Shown one piece after another: positions 48,300-58,300 of a stretch of 64,000 nucleotides of DNA (within the stretch, counting starts at the first letter, position 1; every line of letters begins with the position of its first letter). A program made the position numbers and the translations under genes. This stretch comes from Symbiodinium natans (lineage: Eukaryota > Sar > Dinophyceae > Suessiales > Symbiodiniaceae): the NCBI GenBank assembly GCA_905221605.1, contig CAJNDS010002111.1:374565-438564 (forward strand), given 5' to 3'. The notes beneath the pieces were generated by a model. That model did no database searches, was not told the origin of the DNA, and was given only the letters and a program-made list of their open reading frames with translations.

Positions 48300-49853
48300 C
48301 TAAGTATGGGAGAAAGCTGGCATGCCGAGTGCAACCAGCGCTTCTCTGCGAGCCTCGATGACCAGCTCATTCGTTTCAGTCCAAAGCATGTTGGAAGAAT
48401 CGGAAGCCCGGCGAAGGGCCTCGACTAAGACTGGGCCACTGGGGCCACGGGAAGCCTCAGCAATGGTGTTCGCGGCCTCCCGGCGACACATCGGATCTGC
48501 GTGGTAGATCATCACCTCGAAGATCTTCGTCACCAACTCATTTGACAGTGTCATCTGAGATAAACTCTGCAGCGCAAGCACAACTACATCAGAGGCATCC
48601 ACCAGGCACCTTTCCAACAGCTCCACGTCAGACGTGTCCAGTAGCTTGCAGTGCATCAGCAGTGTCAAAGCAGAACGCCTTACAAAGGAGTCAGAGTCGT
48701 TCATGCACTTCAGCACGCGATCTTTGATGGAGGCATCCGTGGAAAAACTCATCAGGGACTCGAGGGCTGCTGTTTTGACTTGGCAATCTGGTCGTCCAAG
48801 AAGCGACAGCAACTTCTCAGTCACCTCAACATCATTGCGTGGAGTTGTGTGAGAAAGCGCATCGATGGCCAAGCACGAAGAATAAACGCTCAAGTTTTCG
48901 TCCAGAACATTGAACAAGACCATGCTGGGCTTAGCCTCAGGAGACTTGGCAATCTCTTTGAAAAGTTTTTCATTCTCCGCCCGGTTGCAAGAGATGCTGC
49001 AATTGAACGCCATAGCGATGTCCCCAAGCTGCTTGTCCTTGAGGCCACCCAAATTTTTGGCAGTGTCTACCAGAATCTCCCGCAGATTCTGGCCGTGTCT
49101 GAAGTTCCAGCAGTAAGAGTGGATCAGCGCGTCGAGCATGACGTCGTAAGCCCCCTGATAGGCGGACTTGTCTGATGCAACTTGGCCCAGACATGTGGCT
49201 GCACATTTCAGGGCGGAAGCCTCTCCTTTGGCAATGATCCACGGGGAGCGATTCAATGTCTTCACTAGCAGAGTGATGACTTGCTCATCATCTTGTGGCA
49301 CAAGTTTGGGAAGCAAGTCCATCGCACGCGCCTGGTCAGATCCCACGAGTCCCCGCTCCAAACGCTCCATGATGCTGCTCACAAAGGGAGATCTAGATGA
49401 AGAGACTTCAAGGAAGCACTCTGCCAGGGTCAGCAACGTGCGCAGCGGAACATCGTCCCCGTGACAGGCCGAGAAGGCTTCAAGGAGTCGCTCATCTTCC
49501 CTCTTCGCAAAGGCTGCAGCCGCCAGGGCCGCCCGCACCGTGGACTCGTCGGCGCCACCTCTCGAGTTAGCGAGCACGCCTACCACAGCAGACATCGCAT
49601 GATCGTAATCGCGCTGGCTCACAATCGCCAGGGCCTGCAAGATCTCGTCCTGCAAGGCGTCTCTGGCATTGTCACAAGCATGTGCTTCGAGCTCCAGGAT
49701 TGCTTGCAGAACTGCATCGATGACCATCTTGGGATCACAATGTGGCTCTGCATGCTTAAAAATGTCCAGGCAACCTTGACGGAATAGGCGGAAAGGGCGC
49801 TCCAGGTCATCTGCATCATTTTCCGCGTCCTTCACAAGATCTGTGTCAGACAT
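48300..49853 (-). CDS. HEAT/ARM-repeat protein, 517 aa, intronless
   Basis: A single uninterrupted ORF from ATG at 49853 to the stop at 48300. The acidic start (MSDTDLVKDAENDADDLERP) is followed by helical pairs typical of HEAT repeats throughout. Clear late units contain DCQVKTAALESLMSF, SDSFVRRSALTLLMHCKLLD, DVVVLALQSLSQM and ADPMCRREAANTIAEASRG, spaced by about 35-40 residues. No catalytic motif, signal peptide or membrane segment is visible, so it is likely a soluble scaffold or adaptor; its partner is unknown. It lies 484 bases downstream of the Ubl/dynein-like gene on the same strand. Lack of introns contrasts with the METTL3-like and TUTase-like genes and might reflect retroposition of a processed transcript; I did not find a relict spliced leader upstream. 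The fold class is fairly sure, the function is not. Confidence 0.85.
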   Translation of the reverse strand: MSDTDLVKDAENDADDLERPFRLFRQGCLDIFKHAEPHCDPKMVIDAVLQAILELEAHACDNARDALQDEILQALAIVSQRDYDHAMSAVVGVLANSRGGADESTVRAALAAAAFAKREDERLLEAFSACHGDDVPLRTLLTLAECFLEVSSSRSPFVSSIMERLERGLVGSDQARAMDLLPKLVPQDDEQVITLLVKTLNRSPWIIAKGEASALKCAATCLGQVASDKSAYQGAYDVMLDALIHSYCWNFRHGQNLREILVDTAKNLGGLKDKQLGDIAMAFNCSISCNRAENEKLFKEIAKSPEAKPSMVLFNVLDENLSVYSSCLAIDALSHTTPRNDVEVTEKLLSLLGRPDCQVKTAALESLMSFSTDASIKDRVLKCMNDSDSFVRRSALTLLMHCKLLDTSDVELLERCLVDASDVVVLALQSLSQMTLSNELVTKIFEVMIYHADPMCRREAANTIAEASRGPSGPVLVEALRRASDSSNMLWTETNELVIEARREALVALGMPAFSHT

Positions 49854-50337
49854 GCGTCAGATGATCAGAAGATCAGCGATATTAACATTGCAAACTGTGG
49901 AGCACATCCTAAATGTGTTCCAACATTCCATAATGCTGAAACCATTCTTCTGTAGGCGTCTGAAACTCCCTCCGCCCTTCCAAAGGTTTCCCAACCCCCT
50001 TCACCGCTCGTAGAAAGTATGGTGGAGCCGCAGCGGCTGGTCTGGGGGCTGGTTTTGCAGTGGGTAAACCCTTGGCGAATGCTGCAGACATGGTACTTCA
50101 GGCTCTGAATGAAGCAAAAATGCTCTGCGGGCCATGTTGCTTCTGCACCAGTAGCCTCCGTGGCCGCTAAGCAATGGGGAAAGGAACAAACACACCCCAC
50201 GTCGTTTTCCTCACCAGTTTCTTGTGTAGGTTTTTCTGAGCCGCAGCCTCCGAAGCTGCAGCTGGTCTCTTCATCTCAATCGGCTGGAGCGGCACACGCA
50301 AGTGTTTGCTTTACCAAAATCTCAGACCTGTTGTGCT
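49854..50337. other. Intergenic spacer between two minus-strand genes
   Basis: A 484-base spacer between the Ubl/dynein-like gene and the HEAT-repeat gene. Short antisense frames are present but nothing is recognisable. It would hold the 3' UTR of the first gene and the promoter or trans-splice acceptor of the second. Confidence 0.5.
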
Positions 50338-51510
50338 TCATGTGTTCTCCCGAAGACTGAAGTAGTTCGACGCACAAGAACGTGTTTTATGTCGCCCATG
50401 CCCTTTTAAGATGAACAGTTTCAGAGTGTCATATCCCACCTCCTTCACCCGTTTGACTTTCCGCCTTGGTGCATACTTGCCGCCCACTTGCGACTTGTTG
50501 CAGTTCAAGCCGGTGATGATGCACTTCAGTGCTCGGGGTTCTTTCGGTCCAAGATATTCCAAGACCTCCACAGCTCCCTGGAAGGGGTTGTGGTAAAAGT
50601 TGCCAAAATGAGAAGCAAACATCTCTGCCAGCCTGTCACTTGGCGAAGGCCAGATCGCCTTCACAAGTTCCAGGACTCGTCCTGGATGGCTTGAATACAC
50701 TTGGCGGGCCAAGTAAGGAACGGACCGATCCTCGCACTTTGCACCAATCACCTTCAAGGCCTCCAAGGCAGGCTCCAAGTTTCGAGCCGTCTTGAACGCC
50801 GCGAAGACGGCGTCATACTCCACCAGCAAAGTAACTTGCAAGGTTGGGGGGGTCTCCGTCTCTTTCGGAAGACTAGTATCCACGTAGGCAAAAACAGCTA
50901 GTTCACCATCAAGTTGAAGAGCCTTCACATCTCCTGGGAAGTGCACCGCCTCATAGATTTTCAAAGCCAGTTGCAACCAGTCGAACAGGTATGCGGTCAG
51001 AAGACTGCATCGTTGGAACGTCCATCTCGCATAGCCTTCACCCATTTCCTTTATGATGGCCTTCACTGCCTCCACGCTTTGCGACTGCAGATCTTTCACC
51101 TCCCGCGGGAACTGTTTCAATTGATCAAGGAAATGCGAAGGGTTCGCCATCATCTTCACACACATTTTCCATTCCGGCATCCTGGGCTTGGAGCTGGAAT
51201 TCAAGAGATGATACACCATGGATGTCATTTTCTTCACAGCTTCTGGCGGCTTTGCCAGAGCTTTTACTTCCTGGATGCTCCTCTTGTCGACCTGCTCAAT
51301 AGCCCGCTCCAGCTGATGTGACAGGTGGGGTACTAGCTTCTCCACCATTGTCGGACTTGCATTGTCGATCCAAAGTTTCTGACACATCACCGGAACGTTG
51401 AGCTGTTTCGCAATCTCATCTTGCAGGCTTTGCACTGAGTCCTCCAGATTGGCACACATCTCCATGCTCTCTCCAGAGATTTTCTGCACAGTCACTGCTA
51501 CCTTCTCCAT
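50338..51510 (-). CDS. Ubiquitin-like plus dynein-stalk-like protein, 390 aa, intronless
   Basis: An uninterrupted ORF from ATG at 51510. Residues about 5-50 read like a ubiquitin-like domain (VTVQKISGESM, then LQDEIAKQLNVPVMCQKLWID, the helix and following strand of a beta-grasp). Residues about 70-190 resemble the stalk and microtubule-binding region of dynein heavy chain: RSIQEVKALAKPPEAVKKM matches the usual ElKslk-PP-V pattern, EWKMCVKMMANPSHFLDQL the following Wk...F...L helix, and LFDWLQLALKIYEAVHF the returning coiled-coil end. Residues 200-390 have no recognised fold and finish basic. No motor domain or ATPase motif is present. It precedes the HEAT-repeat gene on the same strand. Domain calls come from pattern memory. 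If right, it is a small stand-alone protein that might bind microtubules or compete with dynein; that role is inference. Confidence 0.8.
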   Translation of the reverse strand: MEKVAVTVQKISGESMEMCANLEDSVQSLQDEIAKQLNVPVMCQKLWIDNASPTMVEKLVPHLSHQLERAIEQVDKRSIQEVKALAKPPEAVKKMTSMVYHLLNSSSKPRMPEWKMCVKMMANPSHFLDQLKQFPREVKDLQSQSVEAVKAIIKEMGEGYARWTFQRCSLLTAYLFDWLQLALKIYEAVHFPGDVKALQLDGELAVFAYVDTSLPKETETPPTLQVTLLVEYDAVFAAFKTARNLEPALEALKVIGAKCEDRSVPYLARQVYSSHPGRVLELVKAIWPSPSDRLAEMFASHFGNFYHNPFQGAVEVLEYLGPKEPRALKCIITGLNCNKSQVGGKYAPRRKVKRVKEVGYDTLKLFILKGHGRHKTRSCASNYFSLRENT

Positions 51511-53266
51511 TGCAAGTGAGAACAGCGTGGGCCCTGCACGCCTGGGCCCGTCAGCGTATTTGTTTGCGTTTCAGGACCTCGCCCGTAGGCTGAACTGCAG
51601 GCTACTTGGAAGTTGTCACCGAAGGATTTAGAGGGGCTTTGGGGCATCTTGGGGCACATGACGGATCTTCGTGCTAACATGCTGAAGCCTAGCATTGGAG
51701 GAAACAGCTTTGGATGCTCATGCTCCTGAGCTTCAACAAATCACAAGCCAAAAATGCTGAGTTTGGTAACGAAAGATCTCTTTCAAGCAAGCCTCATCGA
51801 CCGATGTTCCAGCACATTGTTTTCACGTTGATGAACATGTTCCAACTTAAGCCAAACACTTTGGTGACTCCGATGCGTTGAAAGTTTTGTTTATGACCCA
51901 GATCAAAATTATCCTGCGAATTATCCTGTATATCTTTGACCTCAAGGTGATCTCAATCGCATGAACCACAGGCCTGTGAACTGCTATGAAGCTGGTTCGT
52001 GTAGGTCCATGACGAACCATGTTGTCAAGTGGTTTTTGCTCAAACAAAAAAAACGTCGCCTCTTGACACTTGTCGTTTTCCGGATTAGTCTGGGGCGTGG
52101 GTCCAAGGAAGACCAAAACTCAAACGAATGCAGGTTGAGGGTTTGCAAACTAGCGCTGTTTTGTTGCCATTTAGATTCGCAATTCCAAAATGTTGGCAAC
52201 GCCTCCTTCGCAAGGTTTTTTCTAACTTCGAAACGCAGCAAAGAAGTATTTGCGTTGCGAACAATCAAGAAGCGCAATAAACAAACCAACCTATCTAGTA
52301 GGCACACAATCCATCCTGGGCTCGGCCATCTTGTTGGTGAGACAGGTCAACGCATCACTCATACTGTACAGTACATCGACAGTACAGTACATCGACAGGA
52401 AACACGCAATCAGTCATCCTGCCTTAGGACACTTGCATGTCGCACAAACCAGAACATACGCATGCTGCGGTTGTGCCCAAGCTGAAGGGTGCAAGGGTTG
52501 CTCACTCCGCAATCCGTCGGACTGCGAAGTGGGGTGCAAGACTTGCCGGCTGAAGCACACGCAAGTAGCAAGAACATCATCCCATGACCATTCAATGCAC
52601 GGCGAGCTCGCTGCTCGAGGTGAGTTGTGTGGCCTGCTGTTGAGGCCTCCGAAACCCGAGAGTGTTCCGGGTCTGGTGGGAAGCACAGAGCAAGAATGGG
52701 CGGATCAAGAGAGCCCGAAACTCATCAGAGAAGGCCCACGCCTCAATGCATTGTGACAAGGTGACAGCCGTTGCTTCTGCCGGCACGTGTATGCATGCCA
52801 AAGACCATGCAAAATAGCCGTGTGCCCTTAGCATGAACCCTGCCGCTTCACGTACGTGCCAGCTTTCATCGAAGCAACGAAGGCATATGAACATGCCAAC
52901 GGGCACCTGCCTCCATTCCTACTGACGCAAGCGTGTTTGACACACACACACACACAGCATGACACATGACCGATGTCCGTGATGCGCATGGGCGCTTTCC
53001 GGAGTGCGTTGGAGTGGACGGGGAAATGTTGGTTTGATGACGAGGCACACTCAATGAACAGGCAGCGCGCAAAAACATGACAACCGAACACAAAAAAAAA
53101 CACCAACCAACAACAACACCAAGCAACCGAGTCTAACAATGTGTGACACGTAGCCTCGGTAAGTCACTTTCTTTGACAACCACCGTCCATCGATGCAAAT
53201 GAGCACACCCCGGGGGCTGGGGTTGAGGGTAAAGGCCCAACTCAAGTCACAACCTCGGGTCCGAGA
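51511..53266. other. Unassigned unique sequence
   Basis: There are no telomere-like arrays. A 15-bp direct duplication (GTACAGTACATCGACA type) is at about 52365-52400, and a CA microsatellite is near 52938-52958. ORFs up to 174 residues overlap on both strands without recognisable motifs, so none is annotated. Confidence 0.5.
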
Positions 53267-53582
53267 AGGCCTCAACCCTTGCCGCAACACAGCTGAAAGG
53301 ATCGAGGATCTATGTTTGAGGAAGTTCTAGGACGTTTCGACGCTAAAATGCATCAGAGTGCAGTTTTAGCTCTCACAGTAGCACCACTGCAGCTTCAAGG
53401 CCAGAAATCTGCGAGTTGGAATCGCAACAGGATGCAGTTTTTTTTGAGCTGCGGAGCTGTGGAGTGGAACAGCGTGGAACTCCACAGCTCCGCAGCTCAG
53501 AACTGAATCGTCCTAGAACCACCTTCCTCAAACATAGATCCTCAATCCTCTCGGCTGTGTTGCGGCGAGAGTTGAGGCCTAG
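53267..53582. mobile_element. Foldback element with nested palindrome
   Basis: Outer arms at about 53267-53334 and 53509-53582 are imperfect inverted repeats; both contain GCCGCAACACAGC and GGATCTATGTTTGAGGAAG or the complements. The interior holds a second, almost perfect hairpin at about 53446-53499, where GAGCTGCGGAGCTGTGGAGT pairs with its complement around a 12-base loop. There is no ORF of note. It lies about 240 bases left of the YR retrotransposon. It could be a MITE or a foldback transposon. Confidence 0.65.
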
Positions 53583-53818
53583 GGGGGGGGGCGCAACCCT
53601 AACCCAGGTTGAGGTTGGGGTTAACCTGGACCCTAGCCGGGTTTTGGGAATCGAATTTAACCCGAACCCTTAGGTTGACAGAAAACCCAACTCCAGGTGG
53701 CAGGTAATAACCTGAACCCTAAACTAGGGTTAGGGTTGGGGTTAACCCTATCCGCCAAAAGCTAGCTTTGGGGGAGACTTAGCCTCCAACCCCCCTGCCT
53801 TGAGGGGGGTGGAATTTT
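53583..53818. repeat. Degenerate GGTTAGGG / TTAACCC-rich spacer
   Basis: A short stretch of mixed-orientation AACCCTAACCC and GGTTAGGGTTGGGGTT words, opening with a G run. It separates the foldback element from the left end of the YR retrotransposon. Confidence 0.6.
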
Positions 53819-54026
53819 TTATCGCTTGTGCCAAATTCGGTTTGAACCCAAAAGCCAAGATCCCACAGGAGAGGCAAAACTCAGAACGAGCACTGCATGT
53901 CCCTCTTCTTCTTTTCATCAGTGGGCGAATCAAAGATCGCATTCAATCATGTGCCGGTGCACACAGCGCGGTGCACATACATTGCACATGCGTCTCACCA
54001 TACACAAACGAACCTCAAGCCCCCTT
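53819..54026 (-). repeat. Split direct repeat B2 (element 3' end)
   Basis: A 208-bp repeat identical as read to 54343-54550. On the plus strand it starts TTATCGCTTGTGCC and ends AACCTCAAGCCCCCTT. Its outer edge at 53819 is the element's 3' terminus. Confidence 0.95.
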
Positions 54027-54139
54027 TAAGGGCGAGGCACCTGTACACACAATTCTAATGGGAGTGCCGATGGCACGCAGGGAGTTGCAGCCGCCGCGGC
54101 GGGCCCTGCTACTGCGATGCCCTGGGTGGGCTGGGCGGG

Positions 54140-54342
54140 TCAAAATTTTTGGCACTGAGCTGAAGAGCCAGTGCTGCACACACATCTTCCTGCACATGCA
54201 ATTGCAAATCGTCGTTGGCATACCAAGCAAGACAAGCATCAGAAACTTTTGGGCTTCAAACCAAGACCAAACGGCACCCCGTTTTTCTTAGAGACAATTT
54301 GGCAGCAATCGATAAAACACCATTCGCTCGCGAACAGTAAGC
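54140..54342 (-). repeat. Split direct repeat A2
   Basis: A 203-bp repeat identical as read to A1 at 62751-62953. On the plus strand it starts TCAAAATTTTTGGCACTGAG and ends GCGAACAGTAAGC. It abuts B1 at 54342/54343. A 113-bp spacer (54027-54139) separates it from B2. Confidence 0.95.
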
Positions 54343-54550
54343 TTATCGCTTGTGCCAAATTCGGTTTGAACCCAAAAGCCAAGATCCCACAGGAGAGGCA
54401 AAACTCAGAACGAGCACTGCATGTCCCTCTTCTTCTTTTCATCAGTGGGCGAATCAAAGATCGCATTCAATCATGTGCCGGTGCACACAGCGCGGTGCAC
54501 ATACATTGCACATGCGTCTCACCATACACAAACGAACCTCAAGCCCCCTT
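54343..54550 (-). repeat. Split direct repeat B1
   Basis: A 208-bp copy identical as read to B2. It overlaps the last codons of the RNase H ORF (stop at 54539). Its junction with A2 has the sequence expected where the ends join in a circular intermediate. Confidence 0.95.
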
Positions 54551-55340
54551 ATTAGCCGACATCCCCAAGCATATGGCATCCAGGTGCTCCGACACATCGG
54601 AACACGGGACACTGATGCCACCCCACAACAAGTGCTTGGACACCAGCCTCGACGGGAGATCCGCACAGTTTGATGGGGAAGGAACGCGTGAGAACCAAGG
54701 GATGAACTCACACTCCACCTCCAAGCTCACGAACATTTTAAGCAGGCTTTTCACAGTAGGGGACCTGCCCCTGCATGAGATCAAAATGTCCCTGACGGAG
54801 TTGTTGTCGATGAAAGCCACAACAGGTGAGTTCGCAACCCTTTTGCCCCAAAGACGGAACGCAAGCAGCACCGCAACAAACTCAGCCTCCAGTATGATCG
54901 TGTCTTTGTTGATCTCACCCAGGAGCTTCCGGACGTCACTGTCAAGGGCGTGGGAGAAACCAGCAACCAACACACCCTTATCATCAAACAGGAGACCACC
55001 AACACCACAAGGCAGCACGGGGTCATCCTTCGAATAGGATGCATCAGTGAAGACATACCAGGTTTGCTGTTTGTTGACTTGGACTAGCCTGGGGCGTCCA
55101 CTGTCCAACATGTCGACCAGCGAGGTGAAAGTATCAATGCACTCCGTCGGCAGATCAGGAGGGGCACCCCCATGGGCGTAATCAGAAAGCTGTTGCATGC
55201 AAAACTTGCTTTGACGCCCAAACAGCTGTCCACTTGCAAACTGGAGCTTACCCCTTAGCTTGAGTGCTTGAGGCGCACTCATGCGTCGGTCTTTCTGGGC
55301 CTGCTTCATAGTCTCTACGAGGAGCTGAACTCTTTTTTTC
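54539..55340 (-). CDS. RNase H domain of the YR retrotransposon pol
   Basis: The frame is open from about 55340; the first ATG is at the codon for MKQAQKDRR (55309). The domain begins near VFTDASYSKDD, the first catalytic Asp. It continues with LEAEFVAVLLA (Glu), FIDNNSVRDIL (second Asp) and, near the end, NCADLPSRL (last Asp), so the DEDD set of RNase H is visible. It would degrade RNA in RNA-DNA hybrids during reverse transcription. The frame is +1 relative to the RT ORF and overlaps it by about 60-90 bases. The shift lies at a seven-A run (plus-strand T 55333-55339), where the RT frame leaves its conserved path (ICNTEKK) and the conserved continuation appears in this frame. Either a single-base insertion broke the ORF or the shift is programmed. 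Confidence 0.9.
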
Positions 55341-58300
55341 CGTGTTGCAAATGGTCACACGACCCAAGTGGGCGCTCGACAGCACTATGTCAACCCCTAA
55401 CGCACAAAAGGTTTCCGCAAACGGCACATCCTTTTTCCCACCTTGGGCCAGGTCCCAACCCAACAGGGCGAAGAGCAAGGTGATTGTTTGGTGCACATTA
55501 GCCACCTGCGAGCCTCTAGCAACCGACACGAAGTCGTCAAAGTAGTGGGACCAGCAAAGGGCGAAGAAGAATGCGCCAAGGTGCCATACCGAGTTAACGG
55601 TCCTCAGAAAAGTCGACACTGACTTGACTGCCCCGAAAGGGAGTGCGTGCAGCTGAAACACCACTACCCTCTTCAGATCAGGATCCCACAGCCCAATGTA
55701 CGAAGCCCAGGCCCCTGCAGGGTCCAAAGCCAGCTGCCTGTAGGCACTAACCAGGTCATAGAACCTTCCCTTGAGACTACACCCTGGTTGCGCTCTCATC
55801 AGAGACAGGCACAAGCCTGCGATGACGTCGACGGTCTGGGGGCGCACGGTCTCCGACGTCTCCACGGAGCTGTTGACTCCCGACCCCGAGAAGTCGTCAA
55901 TCAATCTGATTTTCCCATCCTGCTCGATCCCGAACCGTCGTGACACTATGGCATCAGGTGGCAGCTGATCCACCTCTATGGGACCTGACAGCCAGCCCCT
56001 GTCACGCTCCTCGAGAGTTTTCGTCTGGACCTCGCGATCCAGAGCCTCCCCTTGAGACTTGATGGTGGACAAAAGAGCCGCCCTAGAGGTGGGCGCATCT
56101 CTTTTGAGTTGGTCAACGGTGACTGACGCCGGCTTGAACTTCGGGGCAAACACGCCTGTATCGGGCACCGGGCCTCCCAGGTTAGTACCCGAGATTACTT
56201 CATCGAAGATGGACACATCGTCGTAGGAAGCCTCAACCATCATCGCCTTCCACAAGAGGAGACGTTTGGGCTTTAGGATCGTAGCGACCTGTTTATGCAT
56301 AGAGGCCTTCAGCGCTTCTTCCTCGCTCCTGAGGTCCTGCGCAAGCTTAAGCCACTTAGCAAACTGGCGCGCTCTCAACCCGCACAGCTCCGACTCGGAC
56401 AACGAGGCATGGGTGCACACAGCATCTTTGAGGACTTGAGGCAGGGAGACCTCTAGGGTTCTGGGATGGCCGGCTTTAACCGCCTCGCGGACAAACTGTT
56501 CCGGGGAGAAAGGGATACCCCAACCCCAAACAAGCTCGTTCCAGAGCTCCGCATCAGCACCACAAACTTTGTTTCCAGAACCAGCGCTCGAACTCCCCTG
56601 CTTAACCGGGACTATTTGCAGCAGCTGGGCGTCGGCAGGCACCGAGCGCTCGGGGCAGACGGCCACGTGGGGCAGGGGCCAGGGGTCCTTAAGGCGGGCA
56701 CGCAGGGACACCGGACAGGACACAGAAGGGGGGACCCGTACTCGCAAAATGCGAGCATGCTCAGGCACGCGGGGCCCCGTCACAGAGGCCTTTGGCTGAC
56801 TCCCGACCTGGCCACGGACAAGAGATAACTGGAGCCCGGCAGGTGAGGACGGCTTGGGCGGGCAAGCCTGGAAGAACGCATGGGCGAGGGCACGCGCCAG
56901 TGGCAGCGGATACGCAGCTTCCAACGATGTAGAGAAGCCGTTAGGCGCCTCTGGCGCCACCCCCCACGGCAGGTGACGTTGAGCGCAAGACTGCCCAGGG
57001 CAGGACTTGCAGATGCAGTCAAACGCACCCCGGGTATACGCAATGGCCGTCCACTTCGGACGACGGCCGCCGTAGGCGCAACTCTGGAATGCAGTGAACT
57101 GAAGGAGGTGTGCGATGCGTGCAAACATGGAAGTGCGCCAATAGAGACTTTGCCGAGGGTTCTCAACACCGATGACAAGGTTGCGGGAGGCAGCCTCAAG
57201 AACCAAATCAGAAACACATTCGTAAAGCTGGTTGGCTAGGGTGACTCGGAGAAGGGATTGACCCTTTAGGTGCGGCAGCCCGTTCGGAAACTTCTCTGAT
57301 CGGAGAGGGGGGGGCCCTGGAACCCCTTTGATCTCCCTTGCTCGGCTGGCCGTCCCACATGGTGGAGCGAACCAAATACCCACGCAGTTGGGCATTGCCA
57401 GCCAACGTCGGACCAACTCAACGCCTTCCGTTGCACACAAGTCGACAAGATGAACATGACAGGCGGCGCCAGGGACGCGCTTATGATCAACTGCAATGGC
57501 GTCAAAACCAAGTTGCTTAAGGCAGGCGGAAAGCCTGGACATGCCAGAAAAGACCTCAATAATGAACGCGGGTCGGGAAGACAGCTCAGGCTCTTGCGTA
57601 GGCTCCGGTGCGGGGTTGCTGAGCGGAGGAACATCCGCCAGTGCTGGAAGGAAATCCGGTGGCAACGGGAAGCCAAGCTCGAGGAGGGCTTGGGGGACCT
57701 CAAGCTTAACTGAGGGCATATAAGGCAGTGCATATGCCACAAGGACCACGCGACGGCCTTGCCAGGGTTCAGTCATATGCCAGTGGTCCTTAGCAGGCAG
57801 CTCGAGACAACCATCATCGAACTTGAGCACACGACCCTGAACGGGAGAGCCTTGAACAGGGCGGACATCGTGCCCGGGGCCCTCACACCACACACCGCCC
57901 CCTGAGAAATCCGAAAGCTTAAACACAAGATTAGGAGACGGGCCGTTATGGGAGTCACGATGAGGCTCAGTGGGAATGTCACAGAATATGGCAAGCGAAG
58001 TGAACACCGCAGACGGCCGGCGCTGCCGAACGAAGGCACAGAGGACCTGCGCTACTTTTGGGAAGCGGGCCACATTGGCCCGAAGACCCAGCACACCCCC
58101 TCTCCGGTACAGTCCAGTGAAGAATGAGCTGCCTGACGCTGCCTTATGAGGCGCCTCATGTGGAAGGAGCTCCCACAGGGAGAGCACAGAGTGAGGATCA
58201 ATGAGCTTGCCCTGGAGAAGTTGCTCAGCAAGTTCCTCAGGGTCACTGACAGAAGCACACGAATTCAGGGAGGTTGGCTCAGGCACATGGGAAACCGGGG

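Noticed and set aside
53819-54550. Direct repeats read as LTRs of a Gypsy or Copia element
   Set aside because: The repeats interlock as A1...B1A2...B2, no DDE integrase or tRNA primer site is seen, and a tyrosine recombinase is present.
54787-55056. Minus-strand ORF overlapping RNase H
   Set aside because: It is a shadow frame; the DEDD residues lie in the other frame.
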